A stretch of DNA of 13,648 nt from Prevotella sp. UBA3757 (lineage in GTDB: Bacteria; Bacteroidota; Bacteroidia; Bacteroidales; Bacteroidaceae): contig DFGF01000082.1 of the NCBI GenBank assembly GCA_002371715.1, forward strand, positions 524 to 14,171. The letters are read 5' to 3'. The notes below the pieces were generated by a model, which saw only the letters and a list, made by a program, of their open reading frames with translations, searched no databases and was not told where the DNA came from. Below, in pieces: positions 1 to 6,447 of the stretch. Position 1 is the first letter of the stretch. Each line of letters starts with the position of its first letter. Both the position numbers and the translations under genes were made by a program.

Positions 1-590
1 ACCACATCCTCCATCTCGTAGCGCGTATAGAGCTTGACCTTCTTGGCCTGCACCTGTGCGCTCAGCGAGGAGTAAGCACCGAGCAGCAGCTGCTGACCCG
101 TCTGACCCTTGGCATAGAACGTACGGCTCACCTGGGCACCACCGAACGAGCGATTGGCCAGCATGCCGCCATACTCACGGGCAAAGGGAACACCCTGGGC
201 GACGCACTGGTCGATGATATTGTTAGACACCTCAGCCAGACGATACACGTTGGCCTCACGGGCACGATAGTCACCACCCTTTACCGTGTCGTAGAACAGA
301 CGATACACCGAGTCACCATCGTTCTGATAACACTTGGCAGCGTTGATACCACCCTGAGCGGCGATAGAGTGCGCGCGGCGGGGTGAGTCCTGAATGCAGA
401 GGTTGATGACGTTGAAGCCCATCTCGCCCAGCGAAGCAGCAGCCGAGGCACCAGCCAGACCGGTACCCACCACGATGACGTCGAGCTTCAGCTTGTTCTT
501 CGGGTTGACAAGACGCTGATGAGCCTTATATTCCTTCCATTTCTCAGGCACTGGTCCTGCAGGAATCTTTGAATCTAATACTTTAGCCAT
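1..590 (-). CDS. frdA: Fumarate reductase / succinate dehydrogenase flavoprotein subunit, 5' part only
   Basis: Flavoprotein subunit of the membrane-bound quinol:fumarate reductase (or succinate dehydrogenase), which interconverts fumarate and succinate on the cytoplasmic side of the membrane. About 196 N-terminal residues are visible and the gene runs off the left edge, so the catalytic centre is not seen. The start is ATG at 590-588 (MAKVLDSKIPAG). A dinucleotide-binding GTGLAG motif lies at residues 42-47. The segment RRAHSIAAQGGINAAK follows, in which H74 corresponds to the histidine that carries covalent FAD in this family. The gene begins 42 bp downstream of frdC on the same strand, the usual C-A-B order of Bacteroidetes operons; the iron-sulfur subunit would lie outside the window. 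In an anaerobic Bacteroidales, fumarate reduction is the likelier physiological direction, but sequence alone does not separate frd from sdh. Confidence 0.95.
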   Translation of the reverse strand, partial: MAKVLDSKIPAGPVPEKWKEYKAHQRLVNPKNKLKLDVIVVGTGLAGASAAASLGEMGFNVINLCIQDSPRRAHSIAAQGGINAAKCYQNDGDSVYRLFYDTVKGGDYRAREANVYRLAEVSNNIIDQCVAQGVPFAREYGGMLANRSFGGAQVSRTFYAKGQTGQQLLLGAYSSLSAQVQAKKVKLYTRYEMEDV

Positions 591-600
591 AATTATAATT

Positions 601-627
601 TACAATTTGACGATTTTACAATTTGAC
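601..627. repeat. Short direct repeat in the frdC-frdA gap
   Basis: The 11-mer TACAATTTGAC occurs at 601-611 and again at 617-627, a 16-bp period, and fills most of the 42-bp spacer between the frdC stop and the frdA start. It is AT-rich and unstructured. Whether it affects translation initiation or mRNA processing of frdA cannot be told from sequence. Confidence 0.6.
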
Positions 628-632
628 AATTT

Positions 633-1358
633 TTACTGGCAGCAAGCAGCCGTGCATGCTGTGCAGAGCGAGGGGGCGCAACCGAAAGCGAAGCCCAGCA
701 CCACAACGGTGTAGCCCAGCATGAGCAGGGTGACGTAGCAGAGTCCGATCCACTGCATGCGCTTCTGCCAAATCTTGCCGCTGGCACCCAGGGTATGCAT
801 AGCCGACCAGAAGCCGTGGGCAATGTGGAACCAGATAGCGCAGAACCATACCAGATAGAGCACCACGAAGAGCGGGTTGGAGAACGTCTCCTGAATCCAG
901 GCAAAGCCGTCCGTAGGACTGTAGATGGTTTCCATGCCCACGATTTCGGCAAACATCATGTTGTACCAGAAGTGCTTCAGGTGCATGAGCAGACCCAGCA
1001 GGATGATGATACCAAGAACGAGCATGTTGCTCGATGCCCATCCTTCGGCTACATCGAGGATGCCGTTCTTGTTGACAGTAGTTGCCACATCGTAGCGGTT
1101 TTCGCCACGTGCCTTCCGGTTCTGAGCAGTCAGAATGAAGGCGAAGACAATGTGAATAGCAGCCAAGGCAGCCAGTCCGAGTGTAGCCAGAATGGCATAC
1201 CAGTTGGAGCCCAGCAACTCGCAAATCATGTTGTAAGCCTTGCCCGAGAAGAGCGCCACGATGTTCATGCAACAATGGAATGTCAGGAACAGAATCAGCG
1301 CAATACCCGATACGGACATTACAACCTTACGACCAATTGATGAATTAATTAACCACAT
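633..1358 (-). CDS. frdC: Fumarate reductase / succinate dehydrogenase cytochrome b subunit
   Basis: Integral membrane dihaem cytochrome b that anchors the reductase and passes electrons from menaquinol toward the flavoprotein. It is 241 residues with about five hydrophobic segments (roughly 12-36, 54-78, 110-133, 160-183 and 203-226), as expected for the single-subunit, Wolinella-type anchor. Histidines placed in or next to helices (H28, H69, H126/H129, H178/H181) are candidates for the four axial haem ligands; the FHIAHGFW stretch near 177-184 is typical of the family. It is the first gene of the operon, with frdA 42 bp downstream and a good promoter upstream. The C-terminus is odd: the last 15 residues contain five cysteines (C227, C232, C235, C239, C240). 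The family call is firm; the choice of frd over sdh is by lifestyle inference. Confidence 0.93.
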   Translation of the reverse strand: MWLINSSIGRKVVMSVSGIALILFLTFHCCMNIVALFSGKAYNMICELLGSNWYAILATLGLAALAAIHIVFAFILTAQNRKARGENRYDVATTVNKNGILDVAEGWASSNMLVLGIIILLGLLMHLKHFWYNMMFAEIVGMETIYSPTDGFAWIQETFSNPLFVVLYLVWFCAIWFHIAHGFWSAMHTLGASGKIWQKRMQWIGLCYVTLLMLGYTVVVLGFAFGCAPSLCTACTAACCQ

Positions 1359-1397
1359 AAAATAAAATTGAATTATTAATAATTTTGAACTTAATAT

Positions 1398-1420
1398 CCT
1401 AATGTTTAGGTACGCACGTA
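1398..1420 (-). other. Two small inverted repeats in the frdC 5' leader
   Basis: On the frdC transcript the leader contains a 5-bp stem at 1398-1410 (CCTAA and TTAGG around a 3-base loop), directly next to an interrupted palindrome TACG-CA-CGTA at 1411-1420. Both lie just downstream of the predicted transcription start. They could be a leader hairpin or an operator. The stems are short and AT-rich, so this is only suggestive. Confidence 0.3.
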
Positions 1421-1432
1421 CATTTTAGGCTA

Positions 1433-1464
1433 CAAAGGTACTAAAAAAGTATGAATGTCGCAAA
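1433..1464 (-). promoter_or_regulatory. Bacteroidetes-type promoter of frdC-frdA
   Basis: On the minus strand the -33 element TTTG (1464-1461) and the -7 element TACCTTTG (1440-1433) are separated by exactly 20 bp, matching the Bacteroidetes consensus TTTG-N19-21-TAnnTTTG. The predicted start is a few bases past 1433, giving a leader of about 70 nt before the frdC ATG. Confidence 0.8.
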
Positions 1465-1522
1465 CGTTTTCGTAAAAATATTGTTTATTTATACCGATTC
1501 CAGAAAAAAACCGTCCGTTTCC

Positions 1523-1554
1523 GTTGGCTTTTTACTCGCTTATTCGTAACTTTG
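1523..1554 (+). promoter_or_regulatory. Upstream candidate promoter of mnmG
   Basis: A GTTG at 1523-1526 (one mismatch to TTTG) and TAACTTTG at 1547-1554 are 20 bp apart. The -7 element is a perfect TAnnTTTG match. A transcript from here would give mnmG a leader of about 80 nt. It is a weaker candidate than the second promoter because of the -33 mismatch. Confidence 0.5.
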
Positions 1555-1599
1555 AACTACGTTCGAAAGTAGGCTGCACTTCGGAAAATCTCAAATAAA

Positions 1600-1631
1600 T
1601 TTGGAATTTCGCTCAGTTTGCACTACCTTTG
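1600..1631 (+). promoter_or_regulatory. Start-proximal promoter of mnmG
   Basis: TTTG at 1600-1603 and TACCTTTG at 1624-1631 are 20 bp apart, a full match to the Bacteroidetes consensus. The -7 element ends only four bases before the ATG at 1636. Transcription starting a few bases downstream would leave almost no 5' leader. This also argues against the in-frame TTG at 1618, which lies inside the promoter, as a start. Confidence 0.75.
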
Positions 1632-1635
1632 CAGC

Positions 1636-3639
1636 ATGATAATGAAATACGATGTAGTGGTGATAGGAGGCGGTCACGCCGGATGCGAGGCTGCCACAGC
1701 GGCAGCTAACATGGGTGCCAAGACGCTGTTGGTGACGATGGATATGAACAAGATTGGCCAGATGTCGTGCAACCCAGCCGTTGGCGGCATAGCCAAAGGC
1801 CAGATAGTACGCGAGATTGACGCCCTGGGCGGACAGATGGCACAGGTGACCGATGCCACCGCCATCCAGTTTCGGATGCTGAACCGCTCGAAGGGTCCCG
1901 CCGTGTGGAGTCCGCGAGCACAGTGTGACCGTGGCAAGTTTATCTGGCAGTGGCGCTCCGTGCTGGACGCTACCCCCAACCTTGACATTTGGCAAGACCA
2001 GGTGGAGGAGCTGCTGGTGGAGGAGGACCCGTCGGTCACGTATACCGAAGTGGTGCCTCGGTTTACCGGACAGGCGGACAAGGGGGCTTACGTAGCCAAG
2101 CACGTCATGGGCGTCAAGACCATCTGGGGTGCAGAAATCAGGGCCAAGGCCGTGGTGCTGACGGCAGGGACCTTCCTCAACGGACTGATGCACATCGGGC
2201 GACGCATGGTGGCTGGCGGCCGCATAGCCGAACCCGCCGTGACCCACCTGACGGAGAGCATCACCCGCCACGGCATCCGCTCGGCACGCATGAAAACAGG
2301 TACGCCCGTCCGCATAGACAAACGCTCCGTACACTTCGAAGACATGGAACGGCAGGACGGCGAGAACGGCTACTACCGCTTCTCGTACATGGGTAACGCA
2401 AGACCCCTGGAGCAACTGCCCTGCTGGGTATGCTATACCAACCCTGAAGTGCACAAGACACTGAGGGGCGGACTGGCTGACTCGCCACTCTACAACGGCC
2501 AAATACAGTCCATCGGTCCACGCTACTGCCCGTCAATAGAGACGAAGCTCGTCACCTTTCCTGACCGACCACAGCACCTGCTATTTCTCGAACCGGAAGG
2601 CGAAGATACCAACGAGATGTACCTGAACGGCTTCTCTTCTTCGCTGCCCATGGACGTGCAGATAGAAGCGCTGAGAAAGATACCGGCACTGAGAGATGTG
2701 CGCGTGTACCGTCCAGGCTATGCGATAGAGTATGATTTCTTTGACCCCACGCAACTTCGCCATTCGTTGGAATCGAAAATTATCAGCGGTCTCTTCATGG
2801 CTGGACAAGTGAACGGCACTACCGGCTACGAGGAGGCTGGCGGCCAGGGAACGATAGCCGGCATCAATGCCGCGCTGATGGCTGGCAGTACGAACGGAGG
2901 CGGAAACAGCTGCGGAAACAGTCAAGCAAACGGCGACAATGTCGCCGAATACAGAGCGTTTGAACTGAAACGAGACGAGGCCTACATCGGCGTGCTGATA
3001 GACGACCTGGTGACGAAAGGCGTTGACGAGCCTTACCGCATGTTTACCTCCAGGGCTGAATACCGCATCCTGCTGCGCCAGGATGATGCCGATGCCCGAC
3101 TGACGGAAAGGGCTTACCAGCTGGGCATAGCCAAACGAGACCGCTATGACTGGTGGATGCAGAAGAAAGAAGCTATTGCTGGAATCGAGAATTTTTGCCA
3201 TAACTACGCCATCAAGCCCAAACTGGTGAACGGTGCCTTGGAGGCCATCGGCAGTACACCGCTGGTATATGGCTGCCGACTGGAAGACCTCGTGGCACGC
3301 CCAGAACTGGACTTTCAGAAACTGTACGCCATCGTACCAGAACTACGCCAACGCATCGAAGCACTGCAGAACCGAAATGAAGAAATAGCCGAAGCTGCCG
3401 AAATACATATCAAGTATAAAGGATATATAGAACGCGAACAATTGGTGGCCGAAAAGATGCACCGCCTGGAAAATATCCGAATCAAGGGAAAGTTCGACTA
3501 CCCCACCCTCACGGCCATCTCAACGGAAGCACGCCAGAAACTGGAGAAGATTCAACCCGAAACACTGGCTCAAGCCAGCCGAATACCTGGCGTCTCACCC
3601 AGCGACATCAATGCTATGCTGGTACTGCTTAGGAAGTGA
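1636..3639 (+). CDS. mnmG: tRNA uridine-5-carboxymethylaminomethyl modification enzyme MnmG (GidA)
   Basis: FAD-dependent partner of MnmE that installs the cmnm5 group on wobble uridine-34 of several tRNAs in the cytoplasm. With the ATG at 1636 the protein is 667 residues; the next ATG, at 1642, is equally possible. The N-terminus carries the Rossmann FAD motif IGGGHAGCEA (10-19), then MSCNPAVGGIAKGQ (43-56) with the conserved C45. Both GidA family signatures are present: GPRYCPSIETK with C298, and AGQVNGTTGYEEAGGQG. The C-terminal helical region, used for MnmE contact, is complete. The protein is longer than the usual ~620-630 residues, partly because of a Gly/Asn/Ser-rich stretch at about 416-437. 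It is transcribed divergently from frdC. Confidence in the family is very high; the exact start is open between two codons six bases apart. Confidence 0.97.
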   Translation: MIMKYDVVVIGGGHAGCEAATAAANMGAKTLLVTMDMNKIGQMSCNPAVGGIAKGQIVREIDALGGQMAQVTDATAIQFRMLNRSKGPAVWSPRAQCDRGKFIWQWRSVLDATPNLDIWQDQVEELLVEEDPSVTYTEVVPRFTGQADKGAYVAKHVMGVKTIWGAEIRAKAVVLTAGTFLNGLMHIGRRMVAGGRIAEPAVTHLTESITRHGIRSARMKTGTPVRIDKRSVHFEDMERQDGENGYYRFSYMGNARPLEQLPCWVCYTNPEVHKTLRGGLADSPLYNGQIQSIGPRYCPSIETKLVTFPDRPQHLLFLEPEGEDTNEMYLNGFSSSLPMDVQIEALRKIPALRDVRVYRPGYAIEYDFFDPTQLRHSLESKIISGLFMAGQVNGTTGYEEAGGQGTIAGINAALMAGSTNGGGNSCGNSQANGDNVAEYRAFELKRDEAYIGVLIDDLVTKGVDEPYRMFTSRAEYRILLRQDDADARLTERAYQLGIAKRDRYDWWMQKKEAIAGIENFCHNYAIKPKLVNGALEAIGSTPLVYGCRLEDLVARPELDFQKLYAIVPELRQRIEALQNRNEEIAEAAEIHIKYKGYIEREQLVAEKMHRLENIRIKGKFDYPTLTAISTEARQKLEKIQPETLAQASRIPGVSPSDINAMLVLLRK

Positions 3640-3643
3640 GAAG

Positions 3644-3699
3644 TGTGAACTGAGAACTGAGAGGTGAGAACTGAGAACTGAGAGGTGAGAACTGAGAGG
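3644..3699. repeat. 21-bp tandem repeat downstream of mnmG
   Basis: Two 21-bp copies (3644-3664 and 3665-3685, one mismatch) and a 14-bp partial copy (3686-3699) are built from GAGAACT/GAGAGG-type words. The repeat begins four bases after the mnmG stop. It lacks spacers and is not CRISPR-like. Confidence 0.85.
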
Positions 3700-3817
3700 T
3701 ATGATTAGTAAATTCTCGGAAATATGGACGGAAAGATTATGAAATCCGTGAAATCCGTGAAATCCGTGTTAAACTATAAGTGAGAGGTAAAAACTAAGAA
3801 TGGTGAGGTATGATTAG
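3696..3817. repeat. 13-bp direct repeats bracketing a repeat block
   Basis: GAGGTATGATTAG occurs at 3696-3708 and again at 3805-3817. Between them lies about 96 bp including the triplicated 9-mer. The pair could be target-site duplications, or the traces of a segmental duplication of the whole gap sequence. Confidence 0.6.
3741..3767. repeat. 9-bp tandem repeat, three copies
   Basis: GAAATCCGT is repeated three times without spacers at 3741-3749, 3750-3758 and 3759-3767. It sits in the 251-bp gap between mnmG and apt, which otherwise holds only other repeats, a parS site and the apt promoter. Confidence 0.85.
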
Positions 3818-3829
3818 CCAGTTAATGAA

Positions 3830-3845
3830 TGTTTCACGTGAAACA
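3830..3845. promoter_or_regulatory. parS site 1 (ParB/Spo0J binding palindrome)
   Basis: TGTTTCACGTGAAACA is a perfect 16-bp palindrome identical to the widely conserved chromosomal parS consensus (TGTTNCACGTGAAACA). ParB nucleates here, spreads, and recruits SMC for origin segregation. The site lies 45 bp upstream of the apt start. The match at every position is direct observation; ParB binding is inferred from the family. Confidence 0.93.
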
Positions 3846-3864
3846 AAGCAAGGATATATTTTTG
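3832..3864 (+). promoter_or_regulatory. Candidate apt promoter overlapping parS site 1
   Basis: TATTTTTG at 3857-3864 matches the -7 consensus TAnnTTTG, and TTTC at 3832-3835 lies 21 bp upstream as an imperfect -33 element. The -33 element falls inside the parS palindrome. The leader to the apt ATG would be about 23 nt. Confidence 0.5.
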
Positions 3865-3890
3865 AGTAACAACAATAAAACCAAGGAATT

Positions 3891-4421
3891 ATGAACAACA
3901 AGACACTGATGGCGAATCTTCGCTGCATTCCCGATTTTCCACAGAAGGGTATCAACTTCCGTGATGTCACTACCCTATTCAAGAACCCGGCCTGTCTGCA
4001 GATTATGGTCGACGAACTGTATGAGATGTACAAGAACAAAGGTATCACTAAAATCGTGGGAATAGAGAGCCGCGGCTTTGTGATGGCTTCGGCACTGGCG
4101 GTAAAATTAGGAGCCGGAGTGGTGCTGGCACGCAAGCCTGGAAAATTGCCGGCAGCCACCGTTCAGGAGAGTTATCAGAAAGAGTACGGTACGGACACCA
4201 TCGAGATTCACGAGGATGCCATCAACGACAAGGACGTGGTGTTGCTGCACGACGACCTGTTGGCAACAGGTGGAACGATGAAGGCAGCATGCGATTTGGT
4301 GAAGAAATTCAATCCAACGAAAATCATGGTGAATTTCCTCATTGAAATTACGGACGAGGGTCTGCATGGCCGAGATGTGTTTGACAAGGACACGGAGGTG
4401 ACAACACTGATGGTTGTATAA
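3891..4421 (+). CDS. apt: Adenine phosphoribosyltransferase
   Basis: Cytoplasmic salvage enzyme that makes AMP and pyrophosphate from adenine and PRPP. The protein is 176 residues, the normal length for the family. The N-terminal IPDFPQKGINFRDVT stretch (13-27) and the flexible-loop ARKPGKLP motif are both characteristic of Apt. The PRPP-binding signature is DDLLATGGT at 121-129. The ATG at 3891 follows an AAGGAATT stretch that could serve as a ribosome-binding site. The gene sits between two parS palindromes: one 45 bp upstream of its start, the other beginning two bases after its stop. uvrC follows 47 bp downstream on the same strand and may be cotranscribed. Nothing in the protein looks altered. 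Confidence 0.97.
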   Translation: MNNKTLMANLRCIPDFPQKGINFRDVTTLFKNPACLQIMVDELYEMYKNKGITKIVGIESRGFVMASALAVKLGAGVVLARKPGKLPAATVQESYQKEYGTDTIEIHEDAINDKDVVLLHDDLLATGGTMKAACDLVKKFNPTKIMVNFLIEITDEGLHGRDVFDKDTEVTTLMVV

Positions 4422-4422
4422 A

Positions 4423-4438
4423 TGTTCCACGTGAAACA
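4423..4438. promoter_or_regulatory. parS site 2
   Basis: TGTTCCACGTGAAACA matches the parS consensus at all fixed positions; the only difference from site 1 is C in place of T at the degenerate fifth position. It starts two bases after the apt stop codon and ends 30 bp before uvrC. Start-to-start distance to site 1 is 593 bp. Confidence 0.93.
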
Positions 4439-4468
4439 TTATTCTTTAAAAAGATTTTAGCTTAGAAT

Positions 4469-6298
4469 ATGACAAAGGAAGAAAACGAGGCTCGGTTGAA
4501 AAAGTTGAAGGCCATTGTCAGAGCCATGCCCGACAAACCAGGCAGCTATCAGTACTACGATGCTGAGGGCACCATCATCTATGTAGGTAAGGCCAAGAAC
4601 CTGAAGAACCGGGTCTCGTCGTACTTCCACACGGAGGTGGACCGATACAAGACGAAAGTGCTGGTCAGCAAGATTTGCGACATCAGCTACACCGTGGTTA
4701 ACACCGAAGAGGATGCCCTGCTGCTGGAGAACGCACTCATCAAGAAGTATAACCCTCGGTACAACGTGCTGCTGAAGGACGGCAAAACCTACCCCAGCAT
4801 CTGCGTCACGAAGGAGTACCTGCCCAGGATATTCTGGACGCGCACCATCAACAAGAAGTGGGGCACATACTACGGCCCCTACTCTCACATCGGCGCCATG
4901 CACGGCGTGCTGGAACTCATCCAAAAATTGTATCGCCCGCGACCCTGCCGACAGCCGCTGACCGAAGAGGGCGTGAAAACGGGAAAATACCAGGTCTGTC
5001 TGGATTACCACATCAAGAAGTGTGGCGGACCGTGCGTCAACCGTCAGTCGTGGGACGACTACCAAAGGAACATTGAGCAAGCCCGCGAAATACTGAAAGG
5101 CAACGTCCGTCAGGTGCAACGCGAGCTGAAGGAAGAGATGCTCAGGCTGTCCGAGGAGCTGCGCTTCGAGGAAGCGGAGGAAACGAAGCGGAAATACATC
5201 ATGCTGGAGCAGTTCGTGGCCAAGAGCGAGGTGGTGAGCCACACGATAGACAACGTGGACGTGCTGTCCATCACCAACGATGAGAAGGTGGCATTCGTCA
5301 ACTACATCCACGTTTCGAAGGGCCAGATCAACCAGTCGTTCACCTTCGAATACAAGAAACGGCTGGAGGAGACTGACGACGAGCTGCTGCAGCTGGCCAT
5401 CGTTGAGATGCGCGAGCGGTTCAAGAGCACGGCCCGCGAGATTGTGCTGCCCCAGGAGGTAGACATTGACCTGGAGGGCGTCACCATCACCGTGCCGCAA
5501 CGTGGTGACAAGAAGACCCTGCTGGACCTGTCGCTGATGAATGGCAAACAGTATAAATTTGACCGGTTGAAACAGGGCGAGAAACTGAATCCGGAACAGA
5601 AACAGGTACGCCTGATGAAGGAGTTGCAAGACCTGTTGCACCTGCCGAAGATGCCGTACCAGATAGAGTGCTTCGACAACTCGAACATCAGCGGCTCTGA
5701 TGCAGTGGCAGCGTGCGTCGTATTCAAGAAGATGAAGCCCTCGAAGGACGACTACCGCCGGTATAACATCAAGACCGTGGTGGGCCCTGACGACTATGCG
5801 TCGATGAAGGAGGTGGTCTATCGCCGCTACCACCGCCTCGTGGAGGAACAGCAGCCCCTACCCGACCTCATCGTGGCCGATGGCGGCAAGGGCCAGATGG
5901 AGGTCATCCGTCAGGCCGTTCAGGACGAGCTGGGACTTGACATACCCATAGCCGGACTGGCCAAGGATGACCGCCACCGCACCAACGAACTGCTGTACGG
6001 TTTCCCGCCCAGGGTGATAGGCATGAAGGACACGTCAGAGTTGTTTCGCGTGCTGACACACCTGCAGGACGAGGTACACCGCTTCGCCATCACCTTCCAC
6101 CGAGAAAAGCGTTCTAAGCACGCTTTGCAGTCTGAGCTTGACAATATCCCAGGCATCGGCCCAAAGACGCGTGACGGGCTTCTAAATGCCCTTAAATCGG
6201 TTAAACGGATACGGGAGGCAAGTCTGGAAACGCTGGAGCAAGTAATAGGCACGGCAAAGGCCAAAATCGTGTACGAATATTTCCACCCGGAAACGTAA
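4469..6298 (+). CDS. uvrC: Excinuclease ABC subunit C
   Basis: Nuclease subunit of the UvrABC nucleotide excision repair system; it makes the 3' and 5' incisions around a lesion. The protein is 609 residues, normal length. Domains in order: an N-terminal GIY-YIG nuclease (residues about 20-100) with PGSYQYYD and YVGKAKNLKNRV at 38-49 and a likely catalytic glutamate E87; a UVR motif (about 217-250) for UvrB contact; an RNase H-like nuclease with ECFDNSNISG (D403) and IVADGGKGQ (D471); and a C-terminal helix-hairpin-helix pair starting near 558 (DNIPGIGPKTRDGLL). The GIY element reads GSY here, a tolerated variation. No clear promoter of its own is visible in the 47-bp gap after apt, so read-through from apt is likely. 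Confidence 0.97.
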   Translation: MTKEENEARLKKLKAIVRAMPDKPGSYQYYDAEGTIIYVGKAKNLKNRVSSYFHTEVDRYKTKVLVSKICDISYTVVNTEEDALLLENALIKKYNPRYNVLLKDGKTYPSICVTKEYLPRIFWTRTINKKWGTYYGPYSHIGAMHGVLELIQKLYRPRPCRQPLTEEGVKTGKYQVCLDYHIKKCGGPCVNRQSWDDYQRNIEQAREILKGNVRQVQRELKEEMLRLSEELRFEEAEETKRKYIMLEQFVAKSEVVSHTIDNVDVLSITNDEKVAFVNYIHVSKGQINQSFTFEYKKRLEETDDELLQLAIVEMRERFKSTAREIVLPQEVDIDLEGVTITVPQRGDKKTLLDLSLMNGKQYKFDRLKQGEKLNPEQKQVRLMKELQDLLHLPKMPYQIECFDNSNISGSDAVAACVVFKKMKPSKDDYRRYNIKTVVGPDDYASMKEVVYRRYHRLVEEQQPLPDLIVADGGKGQMEVIRQAVQDELGLDIPIAGLAKDDRHRTNELLYGFPPRVIGMKDTSELFRVLTHLQDEVHRFAITFHREKRSKHALQSELDNIPGIGPKTRDGLLNALKSVKRIREASLETLEQVIGTAKAKIVYEYFHPET

Positions 6299-6306
6299 AG
6301 AAAAAC

Positions 6307-6394
6307 GAGCCGTAATATCGTCAGCAGTGAGCCGTAATATCGTCAGCAGTGAGCCGTAATATCTTCGGCAGTGAGCCGTAATAACGTCAGCAGA
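6307..6394. repeat. Four-copy 22-bp tandem repeat downstream of uvrC
   Basis: Copies lie at 6307-6328, 6329-6350, 6351-6372 and 6373-6394. Copies 1 and 2 are identical; copy 3 differs at two positions and copy 4 at two. The unit begins GAGCCGTAATAT and ends CAGCAGT. There are no spacers, and the 22-bp period is not a multiple of three. It starts eight bases after the uvrC stop. Confidence 0.95.
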
Positions 6395-6447
6395 GAAAGC
6401 AGCTTAGAAATAATACAATTTACATCAGGCTGTATGAAACAAAACGA

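Noticed and set aside
795..1340. Plus-strand ORF of 181 codons opposite frdC
   Set aside because: Antisense shadow of a membrane protein gene with well-placed histidines and a consensus promoter.
1618..1635. Upstream in-frame TTG start for mnmG
   Set aside because: It lies within the promoter, before the expected transcription start; ATG 1636 fits the family N-terminus better.
1591..2502. Minus-strand ORF of 303 codons opposite mnmG
   Set aside because: Antisense shadow of mnmG, with no motifs, and it runs through the mnmG promoter.
4107..4439. Minus-strand ORF beginning MFHVEH near the apt stop
   Set aside because: The first residues are simply the parS palindrome read as codons; the rest is antisense to apt.
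4457..5833. Minus-strand ORF of 458 codons opposite uvrC
   Set aside because: Antisense shadow with His/Val/Leu-rich composition typical of the reverse of a GC-biased coding strand; uvrC is unambiguous.
3644..6394. Tandem repeats at 3644-3699, 3741-3767 and 6307-6394 as CRISPR arrays
   Set aside because: The repeats are directly adjacent with no unique spacers, and no cas gene is present.
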